NCBI RefSeq assembly: GCF_000226095.1
Contig: NC_016475.1
Span: 3,720,001-3,784,000 of the forward strand
Origin: Thermothelomyces thermophilus ATCC 42464
Lineage: Eukaryota > Ascomycota > Sordariomycetes > Sordariales > Chaetomiaceae
Direction of reading: 5' to 3'
DNA: 64,000 bases
How positions within the stretch are numbered: position 1 is the stretch's first letter; every line of letters starts with the position of its first letter. Below, piece by piece: positions 49,818 to 59,634 of the stretch. The translations under genes and the position numbers were made by a program. The notes beneath the pieces are model-generated. The model searched no databases and was not told the origin of the DNA. It worked only from the letters and a program-made list of their open reading frames with translations.

Positions 49818-51940
49818 CTACGCCAAAAAGCTAGCCGCTACTCCTCTCCTCTCCCTCTTCAAGGGCGAAAACGTAGTCCCGCCGAATGCATTCTTAATGC
49901 CCGCCCCAAACCTGGCTGCTGCGATGGGACCTTTGCCAATAGCGTTCATTCCGCCGGCTTTACCGGCGATCGGCCTTCTTCCAGCTGCAGCCGCCGTGGC
50001 AACAGCTGCGATAGGCTTGACCCTCTCTCCCTCGTCCTCACCGCCGTCAAACAGCGTCGACGTGTTTGTCCCCAGCAGCTTGCGTTTCTTCTTCTTGGGT
50101 TCAGTCTTCTCGGGTGCGCTGCTGGTGGCGGTACCATTCGTGACACCATTAACGGCATCAGCGGTGGCAGTCTTGGTTGTTGGCTCGGAATCGGCGCTAC
50201 CCGAGGAGCGGTTTTCTTGGTCCTGGTTCGTGCTGCTGTCCGCCTCATCTGGCTCTTCTGCCACCTTCGCTAGGGTGGACTCGGCACGCGGAGCCTTGCG
50301 GGTGGGAGCGGTCAAGTTCTGTTTGGATGGGGACGAGTCCGTGAGGGGCTTTGTTCGAGGTCGGCCGCGCGGCCGTTTCTCAACCGGTTTCGTGCTCGCA
50401 GGCTCGGGAGCTGCGGATTTTTCTGTCGTGGTCTCCTCGGGAGCTCCCTCCGTGGCCTCAGTTGCGGTGGCTTGCTCCGCACCACGGAACTGAACTGGCG
50501 CGCTCGGCGTGGCGTCATCACCCCCGAGCTTCGGGGATCCTTCGACGTTGACCGTCTTGTTCAGAAAAGGGGTGATGGAGAATTCGGACTTGCCGCCGAC
50601 CTTGGACACGTCGAAGCCTCTCTTCTTAAGAGGGCGCTTCGGCCGATCGTCCATGTTGCTCGGCGTGAGGAGCACCTTGTCATCCACGCTCATCTCGTCC
50701 GCAGACCTCTTCTTCTTTGCGTTCGCCTTTACTCCGGCGCTCTTGAGCGGTACCGTCGTGGTGGTGGTCGCACTGCTGTGCTTCGCCGCCCGCTCCTGCG
50801 CCTTTTCCAGCTCGGCTTGGCACTTCTTGAGTTCCTCCCGTGCGTCGCGTAGTTTGTTGCGCATCCTGTCGACCTTATCGAAGGCTGCTTGCTGCCGCTC
50901 CTCTGCGTCGGCCTGGGCCTGTTCAATCTCCTTCCGGAGCTTCTCCTGTGTCTTCCTTTGTTCCGCTAACTCTTTGCGAGCTTGCTCAAGCTCTTCCCGT
51001 AGACGTGCCGCATCCTCGTCATTAGGTGGTGCTTCCCTCTTCGCGTGCAGCTGCGCTGCGCGCTTCTCAGCAGCAAGGGCTTTTTGAGTCTCCTCCAACC
51101 TCTGTCGGAGCTGCTCCAGTTCCTCTTGTACCCCCGAGGCGGAGTTCGCCTGGGATTTGGTCAGCTGTCCGACCTTGCGCTTCTCGGCAGCCAGATTCGC
51201 CTCTGCGCTCGTCAACTGCTCTCGCAGCGATTTTAGCTCGCGCTCGGCTTCGCTCATCTTGCTCTCATGGCTCCTAATGCTCGTTTCGGACGCTTGCTTC
51301 TCGTTTGCAAGTTCCTTTTCCAACTCTCGCACCCGTTTGCGAAGGTCCTGCTCCGCTTGGTTGTCGTCATTCCGTTTTTGCGCTGCTTTTTGAGCAGCCC
51401 GCTTCTCGTTGGCGAGCTCAACCTCTAGCGTATTCAGCTGGCGCTCAAGCGCCAATTTCTCGGCGAGAACATCTTTCTGGTGAGCGAGCTGTGACCGTAA
51501 ATGTTCCAGCTCGGGCTTGAGCACCGCGACTTCGCGGGAAAGGGCGAGTTTTTCTGACAGAATCTTGGCCGAGTTCTGTGACACTTCGTTAAATGCGGAT
51601 AGTTCCTCCTGTAATCAAATTCAGTTAGAGCTGTCGTCGCGGAACCCCGTCGTGAGTGCCCACCCACCTTCAGGTTGTTGATCTCGCGAGCCTGCGACTG
51701 CATGATCTTATCCTGCCTGCGGGATTTCTCTTGCGAAGCATCCAATTGCCTGCGCGAGTCGTCGATTTGTTCAACGAGATCTTTGATGCGAGCATCTTTT
51801 TGTGCCAGGCGATCCCTGAGCTCCGATGCCTCGTCGCGGAGCATCAAGCTGCGCAGCTTTAACCGGCGTGCTTCTTCATCCTTGACCACAAGATCGCATT
51901 CGTGGATCGTCTGCTGATACTTGACATCTAAGTCATGCAT
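49818..51940 (-). CDS. Long coiled-coil protein with an AT-hook, function unknown
   Basis: 687 aa from exons 51668-51940 and 49818-51608 (intron 51609-51667, GTGGGT donor and TACAG acceptor). Residues 1 to about 370 are almost continuous heptad-like helix rich in Glu, Lys, Arg, Gln and Ala, as in SMC-like and kinetochore or spindle proteins. After residue 370 the chain is disordered, with Lys-rich patches (ANAKKKRS, RPKRPLKKRG) suited to nuclear import. An AT-hook (KRPRGRPRTK) follows, then an Ala/Gly-rich C-terminus. Together this suggests a nuclear, DNA-associated scaffold, by inference. No enzyme domain is present. ATG 51,940 is used because in-frame stops precede it; upstream open frames leave the start uncertain. 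Divergent from OST3. Confidence 0.8.
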
Positions 51941-52657
51941 CGTGTTGGTTCTCTAGTGTCAAATGAGGGTTAGAAGCCTGTGTTTTGGCGGAACAACAAT
52001 GGTAGGCACCTTGTCAAAAGCCATGTTTACACATTGCGACGCGTTTTTCGGCGGCATGAAAGGTAAACAAACAATAAGCGCGAAACAAACAGATATAATT
52101 CTGTTTGCCACTAGCAAACAAGATGCTATTTGGTCGAGATGCTGGAGGTCTCGATATAGTAGTTGCGAGAAAATCGAGGGAAGAGCGATGAATGACGGAT
52201 GTCGAGAGAGGAGATGATGACGAGGTGTAACGGCGAAGGAATGCATCATCAGGTTGCACTGGTCTTTGAATGTAAACAGTCTTCCCAAAACGGCCTAGCA
52301 ACCTCGCCTCCCCCGCCGGGTCATCTCAGCAACTGGCTGTTTGTCGGTCCGGCAATGCCAAGCCACAAGGGCCGGGCCAGCTGCTGCAACCCCCCTGCCA
52401 AAGCTTCAACGCGGGCACGCTTCGTCACTTCGAGTTTAAGGACACACTTCCAGAAGCTCCATCCCAATCGCCCGCCAAGCCTCCGCCGACAACACGACGG
52501 ACGGACGAACAGACACACACCAACCCCCATCGGCGTCCCGTCCAGGAGCAATTGGCTCTCCTCACGGGCGGCCGTGACGTCCGCTCTAATTTTTTTTTTT
52601 TTTTTACGTCTCGCAAGGCAAACAGCCGAATCCGCCAATCCAAAGAGAACAACAAAG
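51941..52657. promoter_or_regulatory. Divergent promoter region (coiled-coil gene / OST3)
   Basis: 717 bp between two start codons pointing apart. The OST3 side has a poly-T run near 52,590-52,606. The coiled-coil side carries a short minus-strand upstream ORF (two in-frame ATGs at about 52,056 and 52,023, stop at 51,959-51,961) that ends 18 bp before the main ATG. Confidence 0.5.
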
Positions 52658-53937
52658 ATGCGCCTCCTCTCCGTCCTCTCCCTCGCCCTGGGAGGGCTGT
52701 CCCTCGCCTCCGCCGTCAGATCCAAAAAGACGTCCGAGGAGCGCTTCCAGCTCTACCACGGCAAAGCGCTCTCCTCGAGCCCCATCAAGCTGGGCGACTC
52801 GTCGTACCGGGAGCTGACGGCGACGCCGCGCGACTACGCGGTGGCGGTGCTCCTGACGGCGATGGAGTCGCGGTACGGCTGCCAGATGTGCCGCGAGTTT
52901 CAGCCCGAGTGGGAGCTGCTGGCGCGCAGCTGGACGAGCGGGGACCGCAAGGGCGAGTCGCGGGTCGTGTTCGGGACGCTGGACTTTGGGGATGGGAGGG
53001 AAGTCTTTATGAGTGTAAGCGCATTTCTTCGATCGATCGATCGAGATTTCCCGAGGATGCAAAAACAAAGATTGATGTGATCTCATGATGGCTAACGTTT
53101 TGGATGGGACAGTTGGGTCTGCAAACGGCGCCGGTGCTGTTCTTCTTCCCGCCTACGACTGGCCCTCACGCCGCTGCTTCGCCCGATGCGGTCCGATATG
53201 ATTTCACGGGCGGGTAAGCCACCATTAAATTAAACCTGCTGCTCTCTTTTGCTACATAGATGCGCTGACAAACTCCCCCCCCCCCTTCTCTTTCTCTAGA
53301 GCCCAAGCTGCCGAGGTAGTACACCACTGGCTATCACGACACCTTCCCGACCGCCCGCACCCGCCCATCAAGCGGCCAATCAACTGGATGCGTTGGATCT
53401 CGACCTTCGTCATGCTCTCGGGCGCCCTGACCGCCTCCTACGTCGCGTGGCCATACGTGCTTCCCATTATCCAGAGCCGCACTGTCTGGGCCGCCGTTAC
53501 GCTCATCTCGATCTTGCTCTTCACCAGCGGGCACATGTTTAATCACATCCGGAACGTGCCTTATGTCGCCGGAGACGGTCGCGGCGGTATTAGCTATTTC
53601 GCAGGCGGCTTTCAGAACCAATACGGCCTAGAAACGCAGATTGTGGCTGCCTTGTGTAAGTCCTTCTTCATTGACTGAGTCTATCCCTTGTTTCTTTTCT
53701 CTTCCACCGGGTACCGTATCCTTCTCTAACGCCGGCCCAACCGAAATTACAGATGGTATCCTCACTCTTTCCAGCATTTCCCTTGCCGTTAAGGTTCCCC
53801 GGATAGGCGACCCCAGGTATCAGGGTATCGCCTTCGTCGCCTGGTTCGGCGTCATGGTCCTGGTGTACAGCCTCCTCCTCAGCATCTTCCGGGGAAAGAA
53901 CCCGGGCTACACCTTTTCCCTGCCGCCCTTCATGTAA
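52658..53937 (+). CDS. ost3: Oligosaccharyltransferase subunit OST3/OST6
   Basis: ER membrane subunit of the N-glycosylation complex; its lumenal thioredoxin-like domain helps present acceptor sites through mixed disulfides. Exons are 52658-53014, 53113-53213, 53300-53655 and 53753-53937, giving 332 aa, with all phases consistent. Residues 1-19 are a signal peptide. The thioredoxin fold carries CQMC (Cys75, Cys78) and a cis-Pro segment TAPVLFFFPP. After residue about 180 come four hydrophobic segments, including WISTFVMLSGALTASYVAW and TLISILLFTSGHMFNHIRN, and the end is SIFRGKNPGYTFSLPPFM. Start and signal peptide agree. OST3 and OST6 cannot be separated with certainty. Confidence 0.93.
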
Positions 53938-54195
53938 GGTGCTATGGGCCGGAATGACGATGATGCTTCAAACGGTCCTGCTGCATTGTCCAAGAGTCTT
54001 CTGGGGCTCGGGGACCGGAACAACGGAAGTGGATGATCGGTATGTTATGTACAGCTAGGGTATCAGTGGCGTATTTAGAGGAACGGAAAAAAGTTGCCTT
54101 GACCGAATCCTCTTCGAGTCTGCAGAAAGTGTTTTGTTGTTGAAAGGAGGGCATGGGCTGGACCGCCGAAGTGGTTACCGACAGCTTGGCCAGCT

Positions 54196-55549
54196 TCATT
54201 GCAACAAAGGCTCCTCTTCCGGCTTGAGGCTGAGGAGGAAATCGCGGGAGAGCTCAAAGCTCAGCCAGCTAGAAGCCATACTCGGCGCCACCTTGAGCAG
54301 GTTAGGGATGATGCCCTTGTAAAGGCCTCTGAAGCCCTCTTGGGTGACAATCACACGGACGGCGTCCATCAGGCCCTTGTACTGGTAGCCCATTCCGGAC
54401 ATGGTGTTGATCTGGAATCGCCGCCGCAGAACGTCACTGTATTCGCCGCGGTCAGTCCCCGGAGTCGCTTGCACCGAGACGGGTTGAGGTGAGCTCACAA
54501 TGGATATGTGCATGTCTGCGCCACGGCGCCCGAGATGGCGCCAGCGACGAGTTTCCGGGCAGCGCTGGGGTTTTGGTCGCCTTCCAGCGTCAGATATTGC
54601 CTGACGAACTCGTACGTCATGAAGTTCAAGCCGACCTGCGGCGCATTGGTCAGCCCTGGTCTCTCCCTGGAAGTCCTAGCCGGGTAGGACACGTACGTAT
54701 GGCGCGACGCCTGCTACCGTTGGGATGATGCCCCTGTACAACGCCGCGATGCCTCCCTCTGTCCTGTACATCGAGATCATGGTCTGCCACATGCCGGGGA
54801 GCTTTTTCGGCTTCTCCCCGAGCTCCGCAAATGAGGCGGACTGAATCGAGAGCCGCGTGCGCACGATGTCGAGGGGGTACGTGAAAATGACGGAAGTGAT
54901 GCCGGCGATGCCACCGCAAGTCAGGCGCGAGATCGGTGTGAGGCTGTCCCCGGGGTATCGCTCAAAGAAATGCTGCAGGTAGCGACAAAGGTCAGCCTCT
55001 TCCAGAACCCAGCAATTCCACCCACCCTTTCCCTCCCTCAGGGGATTGCGGGAATATGATTACCGACCCTCTTATAGAAATTGTAACTCCCGAACTGCAC
55101 GGCCGAGTACGGCACGATACGGATGCAATTGGTGCCGTTGCCACGCATGAACCCGCGCCAGCCCTCTTCCCTCCACATCTTGGCCAGCCCCTGGCTCACG
55201 CTGAGCTTGTACGCGTCGCGCCCGGCGCTCTGGACCTGGAAGAGGATCTTGAGCCGCTCGAGCGGCGACACTACGGTGCGCGAGACGGCGCCCGCCACGC
55301 CGCCTGCGCAGAAAGCCGCGACCACGGGCTGAGAGATGGTCGCGCGGAATTGATCGACAGGGCCGAGCTTTTCGGACGCGGGCGGCAGCGGCGCCGTGGT
55401 CGAGAGCTCGGACTCCGGCGGCCCGGGTTTGGACCGGCTGGACTGAGCCTAGGGGGTGAGACAAGCGTTAAGGTTGGCTATGCCGAGGGGGGGAGGGCGG
55501 GGCAGTTTCTCTGCGGGAGCAGAGGCAACCAAGTACGTACAGCTGACAT
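54196..55549 (-). CDS. Mitochondrial carrier, YPR011C-like (APS/PAPS transporter)
   Basis: Inner-membrane solute carrier of the SLC25 family, 347 aa. Minus-strand exons are 55541-55549, 55068-55448, 54697-54972, 54499-54635 and 54196-54436. Exon 1 codes only MSA. Three repeats carry the carrier signatures [17 protein letters not shown] and TYPFDVLRRR, each followed by a G-rich matrix helix and the FxxxxRGxxxN-type loop. Sequence such as [20 protein letters not shown] and [23 protein letters not shown] is what I recall from fungal YPR011C relatives. The yeast protein moves adenosine 5'-phosphosulfate and PAPS. The exon 2 donor reads GTCGGT, a weak GT site; the frame across it is conserved. Substrate assignment is less sure than the family. 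Confidence 0.85.
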
Positions 55550-57684
55550 GATGAAAACGTGAGGAGCAGGTCCAAAGTAAAGCTCCGTATGGTGAGGGAA
55601 ACGGCTTGGGGGGTGCTGGGTCCGGAACTGTCGCTGTCGCGGTCGTCACCACTTTCACGAGCGGGTCTTGGTCCGGTCCAACAATGCGCCAATTTGAGGT
55701 GCATGCACCGCTCTTGAGGAAAAGGCGCGCAGAGCAAGCAAGCGATCGGAAATGGCCTCGAGAAGCCCGCGCTGCTGTAAATAAGGAGCGTGTCTGGGAT
55801 GGCGAATAACGCAACCGCAAAGACGTAGTAGTACTAGGGTGGAAGTAGACGGCGGGACGTCAAGGGGGATCTCAGGTCCAAGGTTATGGTTTCGAGGCTG
55901 ACATGTCGGGAGAGGCTGCCGGCTTTGGGTCGTCGAGTAGCATAGGTGGCACCGTACTTGTCTCAGGGCGTGACAGGATGTCGAACAGCGGCGTTGGACA
56001 GCCTCAAGATGTGCTCATGCGGGGGAGGGAGCTGTCACGGGCACGGCGACAGGTGGGCGCGCGTGGACGGAGATCTTGTTTAGGGGGACTTGCCGAGACG
56101 CTCTAAGCTTTTGAAGGGAACCGTGTGGCCAGTGGAGATTGGTTAGCCGCAGCAGTGGGCCAGCATTTCACCCCCCCCCCCCCCCCAAAATAATAAGTTG
56201 CGGAAAATTTTAAACAAGGCAAATGTGCCAAGCCACAGCGCGGCTCCCGCGCCGACTTGTAGGGCGTATGCCGTACTACACTACAAGTACTTTTGTATGT
56301 ATGTATGTACATACCTCTTGTTTGAAGACACCCAGGCATGTTCGCTTGGTGAGCGTTAAACGATCAAAAAGGCATTTCGTCAGACACGTCAGCCGAGTCT
56401 CGTTGTACAATTAAGGCGGCAAGCGATTTGGAGGGAAAGATTCCTTGGTTGCGGTATTTGGTCACCGCCTCTTTCCTGTGCAATCACCTCATGCATGGTC
56501 ATGACTTAACATGTAGTGTACTATACCTACGTATGTATGGCATTCGTACATACAGTAGTGTACGGACTACATAGATACCTTACGTATGTATGTACATACA
56601 CCATCCGTACACGTACACTACATAGTAAGTATGCTGCTGGTGAAGACCGGACTAACACCCCACTAGGCACAAAGCTGATGATGACCTGTTATGATCGACC
56701 TGATATGTAGGCAATATGATGTATGTCGATACCGTATAGGGCTAACGACGGCTAGATCCAGCGAATGGTCTATGCTTCGCCTACCCCTCATCCAATCCTT
56801 GGCTATGCCCTACGAGAACGAAGAAGCGAATTGTATGTACGATGTATGTTGACAAGCAGCTCACCACACGGCTCCACGCGTACCTGGCAGCTTGTGACTC
56901 CCCTCAACCAGTGGAAAAACGTGGAGCAGCGACCAACCCCGCGGCTACGGATGTCCCCCAGCCAATAAATCATTGCTCGCATTACATCACAAGTTTACAA
57001 CCAAGAGATTGACGCACTGCCCCGCTATACCACGTAGGTTTGCTGGTGGAGTAGCGGATTTCCCCTTGGGACACATTCCGAATGAAGTCGTCAAGCACTC
57101 CAAGCTTACAAGAGAACTGTGAGTAAGCGGGGGTACAATTTATGGGTCTCTCGGGCTTCATCAACTCAAGGTCGAGACACCTAGGTTTTGCCGGCCGAGA
57201 GTTCTTGTTCCCGTGCCAAGCCCTCGGCTCGGAATCGGACGGATCTTCTGCTCACGGGACTGTGGTGTTGTCACGAGGACAGCACGGCTCAGAAACCAAC
57301 CTGCATTTGCTACCTATCAAGAGTTTTTATCTATTCTAGTGTTCCACTGAGCCCACCATAGAGCAAGGAAAACGAAACGATCGCAGGACAAAGTTTACGT
57401 TCCGCTGTCTCGTGTGTTTGCCGGCGCAAGTGTTCTTGTACATTATAAATCCTGGAAAAACCATGGGCGAGGTCCATCCAGCTTGGAAACGTGGTTTGGA
57501 GTTTCGGACGCCTCGAGATCGGAAACGAGATTGACAAGCTTGGAAAGGTTGAACGCCAAAAAGACGCCCAACATCAGTAATCCACCAGAGGAGGGAAGAG
57601 AACGCCAAGTGCATCAGTCAAAGTCTTACAGCCACAACCCTGAAGCAGTCGCGGTCAAGCCGAGATATCCCAAACAGGATGCGT
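55550..57684. other. Intergenic, no gene recognised
   Basis: 2.1 kb between the carrier and the splicing-factor gene. It contains a run of 16 C at 56,171-56,186 and two patches of GTATGTATGTAC-type sequence (below). Scattered 60-120 codon frames have no motif. It should hold the carrier promoter and the splicing-factor 3' UTR. Confidence 0.45.
56290..56640. repeat. TATG/GTAC microsatellite-like patches
   Basis: Tracts such as GTATGTATGTATGTACATAC (about 56,296-56,315) recur at 56,530-56,625 as variants containing TACGTA, GTATG and GTACAT. They are self-complementary and interspersed with unique DNA. No coding function is seen. Confidence 0.5.
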
Positions 57685-58952
57685 TCACTCGGCGACGTCG
57701 AGGTCGTCATGAGCCGGTCGGTCAGGGCTGTCGATGGCTGTTTCCACGTCAGATATCGCCCACAGCTTGATTCCAGGAGTCGAGGGTGAAGGGAAGGCAA
57801 AGACATACGCTTTCTATCGTCTCCGTTGGCGCCATTTTCACGGCGGTCGCGATCGTCGCGATCACGGTCACGGTCACGGTCGTCCTTGAGGTCACGGTCC
57901 CGGTCGCTATGATCCACATTAGCCTCCAAGCCATCCATCATCATGCGGGACGGCTGGGCGAACACATACCGGTCAGGGCTGCGTGAGCGGTCGCGGGTGT
58001 CGCGGCGATCACGGTCATAGTCGCGGTCGCGGTCGCGGTCGCGGTCGCGACGATCATCCTTCCGAGGCGAGTAGTCGCGGCGGCGCGGGCTAGGAGACCG
58101 GCGGCGCGGAGGGGACCGGCGCCGGTCACGCTCGCTGCGGTCGAACCGCCACGAAGCCGACGGGGGAGTGCGGGCCCACTGGATCAATATTAGTACAGAC
58201 GTCTGTGAAGCTGTGCCGTGGATTTCCGTAAGCTGCATACCTCGATCTTCAGGATGTCGTCGCGGCCAATGCGCTTGTTGTGCATCTCATGGTACGCGTC
58301 GTCCGCATCGCGGCGATCTTCGTATTCCACGAAAGCAAACCTAGAGAATAACAAGTTAGAAGAAATCCATCTCATGGGACGGTGAGAGCAACTTACAGCC
58401 TGCTGCTGGCGGACCGCGGAGCCGGAATATCACAGCGGACCAGCCGGCCATAGCTATGAAAACCCCGTAATGTCAGCAATTCGAAATCCCCAGGGAACCT
58501 AGGAGCGAGTTCTGTTTATAAGGGGCGCGCAGCCAAACTCCAATAATAATATATGCCATTTTTATTTTGGCATGTTGCTCGCCCGGTGCAACAATATAAT
58601 CATCGCCGGCCGCTCGATCGGAGAATCTGGGAGGGGGGGGGACGAGGGAGGGGGGCGAGGGCACGAGGACTGGAACCTCGAGCAAATCACCGAGCGCGAA
58701 TACTGGGAGCGACGGCGGCGGAGATAAATGGAAGGAAGGAGGGCGAGGGAGCGCGACGACGGTTGGGGGGGAAGACGGGATGGGGGGGAGAGGACGGCAA
58801 CAGCAAGGCGATCGAGGACCGAGCCCGAAGTCTAAGATCGAGACATCGCCGTGGTTTGATTAGACGTACCGCTCGAATTCGTACGCGAGGTCGCGCGCGC
58901 GAGTGCCGTGGCTGAAGCCGGTCACGTAGAGGGTGGTCCCGTTGCGAGACAT
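57685..58952 (-). CDS. SR-type splicing factor (RRM plus RS/RD domain)
   Basis: 199 aa RNA-binding protein for pre-mRNA splicing. Minus-strand exons are 58870-58952, 58397-58453, 58340-58241, 58178-57970, 57906-57809 and 57737-57685; the phases close and the end reads PAHDDLDVAE. The RRM (about residues 5-80) has RNP2 TLYVTGF and RNP1-like RLFAFVEY, and finishes DDILKIEWA. The rest is an Arg-rich tail of RS, then RD/DR repeats (SPPRRRSPSPRRR, DRDRDRDRD). Intron 1 (58,454-58,869, 416 bp) is far longer than the other introns here (60-100 bp). Intron 57,907-57,969 lies inside the RD repeats and has a GCTAAT branch-like site. Resembles S. pombe Srp1-type SR proteins. Confidence 0.88.
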
Positions 58953-59634
58953 GATGACCGGTCGATGGGGGTTGTTGATGGGCGGCAGCGGAAGCCTGAG
59001 AAAAATTCAAAGTGAGCACGACGCTGCAATTTGGGCGCCTCTGGAGTTGGGAGGTTTCCCGAAAAGGCAACGAATCCTGAGTCGGATCAGAACAACGGCG
59101 ATGCTTGGCTGGCAAAGACCACCAGGAAAAGCTACCACTCAATGATGGAGTGATGGTTTCTGAGGAGGTTGTTGAGGATGGTAAGAGGTGGAATGTTCGG
59201 AGGAAGTGGAATCGTCGACGCCAAAAGAAGCCTAGGCAAAAGGACCCACTACAATGGGACGTGCTCATTGGTCGGACGTGGCAAACGCGAGTCGGCCAAG
59301 GAACTCGCCAGCCTTCTTTCTTTTTGAAGCACGAACTCTCGAGGACGGAAGAGACTTACTTAATAAGTGAGGTCCAGGATGTGGCCATCGTTAGTCGCAG
59401 CATCACATCGACTTTTGCACCGGCTATATTCGGCTTCGAAACCAAAGAATCGTGCGTTTCCAGTGCCTACCTAACGTTTCCTACTGACTAGATTTCCCAC
59501 GGCCGCCGCCACGCCATCGCGCCAGGCGAAGTTTCCCTTCAGTTGTCTGATATATACATCACAAATGTTATATTATACGGTACTCCGTACAAAGGTCTAC
59601 CACTAAGATAACCGACACAGGGTGGGAATCGCAT
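58953..59634. other. Intergenic, no gene recognised
   Basis: 682 bp between the splicing-factor start and the end of the acyltransferase gene. It should include the splicing-factor promoter. The plus frame 59,105-59,491 has no motif. Confidence 0.45.

Noticed and set aside
49606-50493. 295-codon plus frame opposite the coiled-coil gene
   Set aside because: It is an antisense shadow of the Ala/Glu/Lys-rich coding exon; its Ser/Val-rich translation has no motif.
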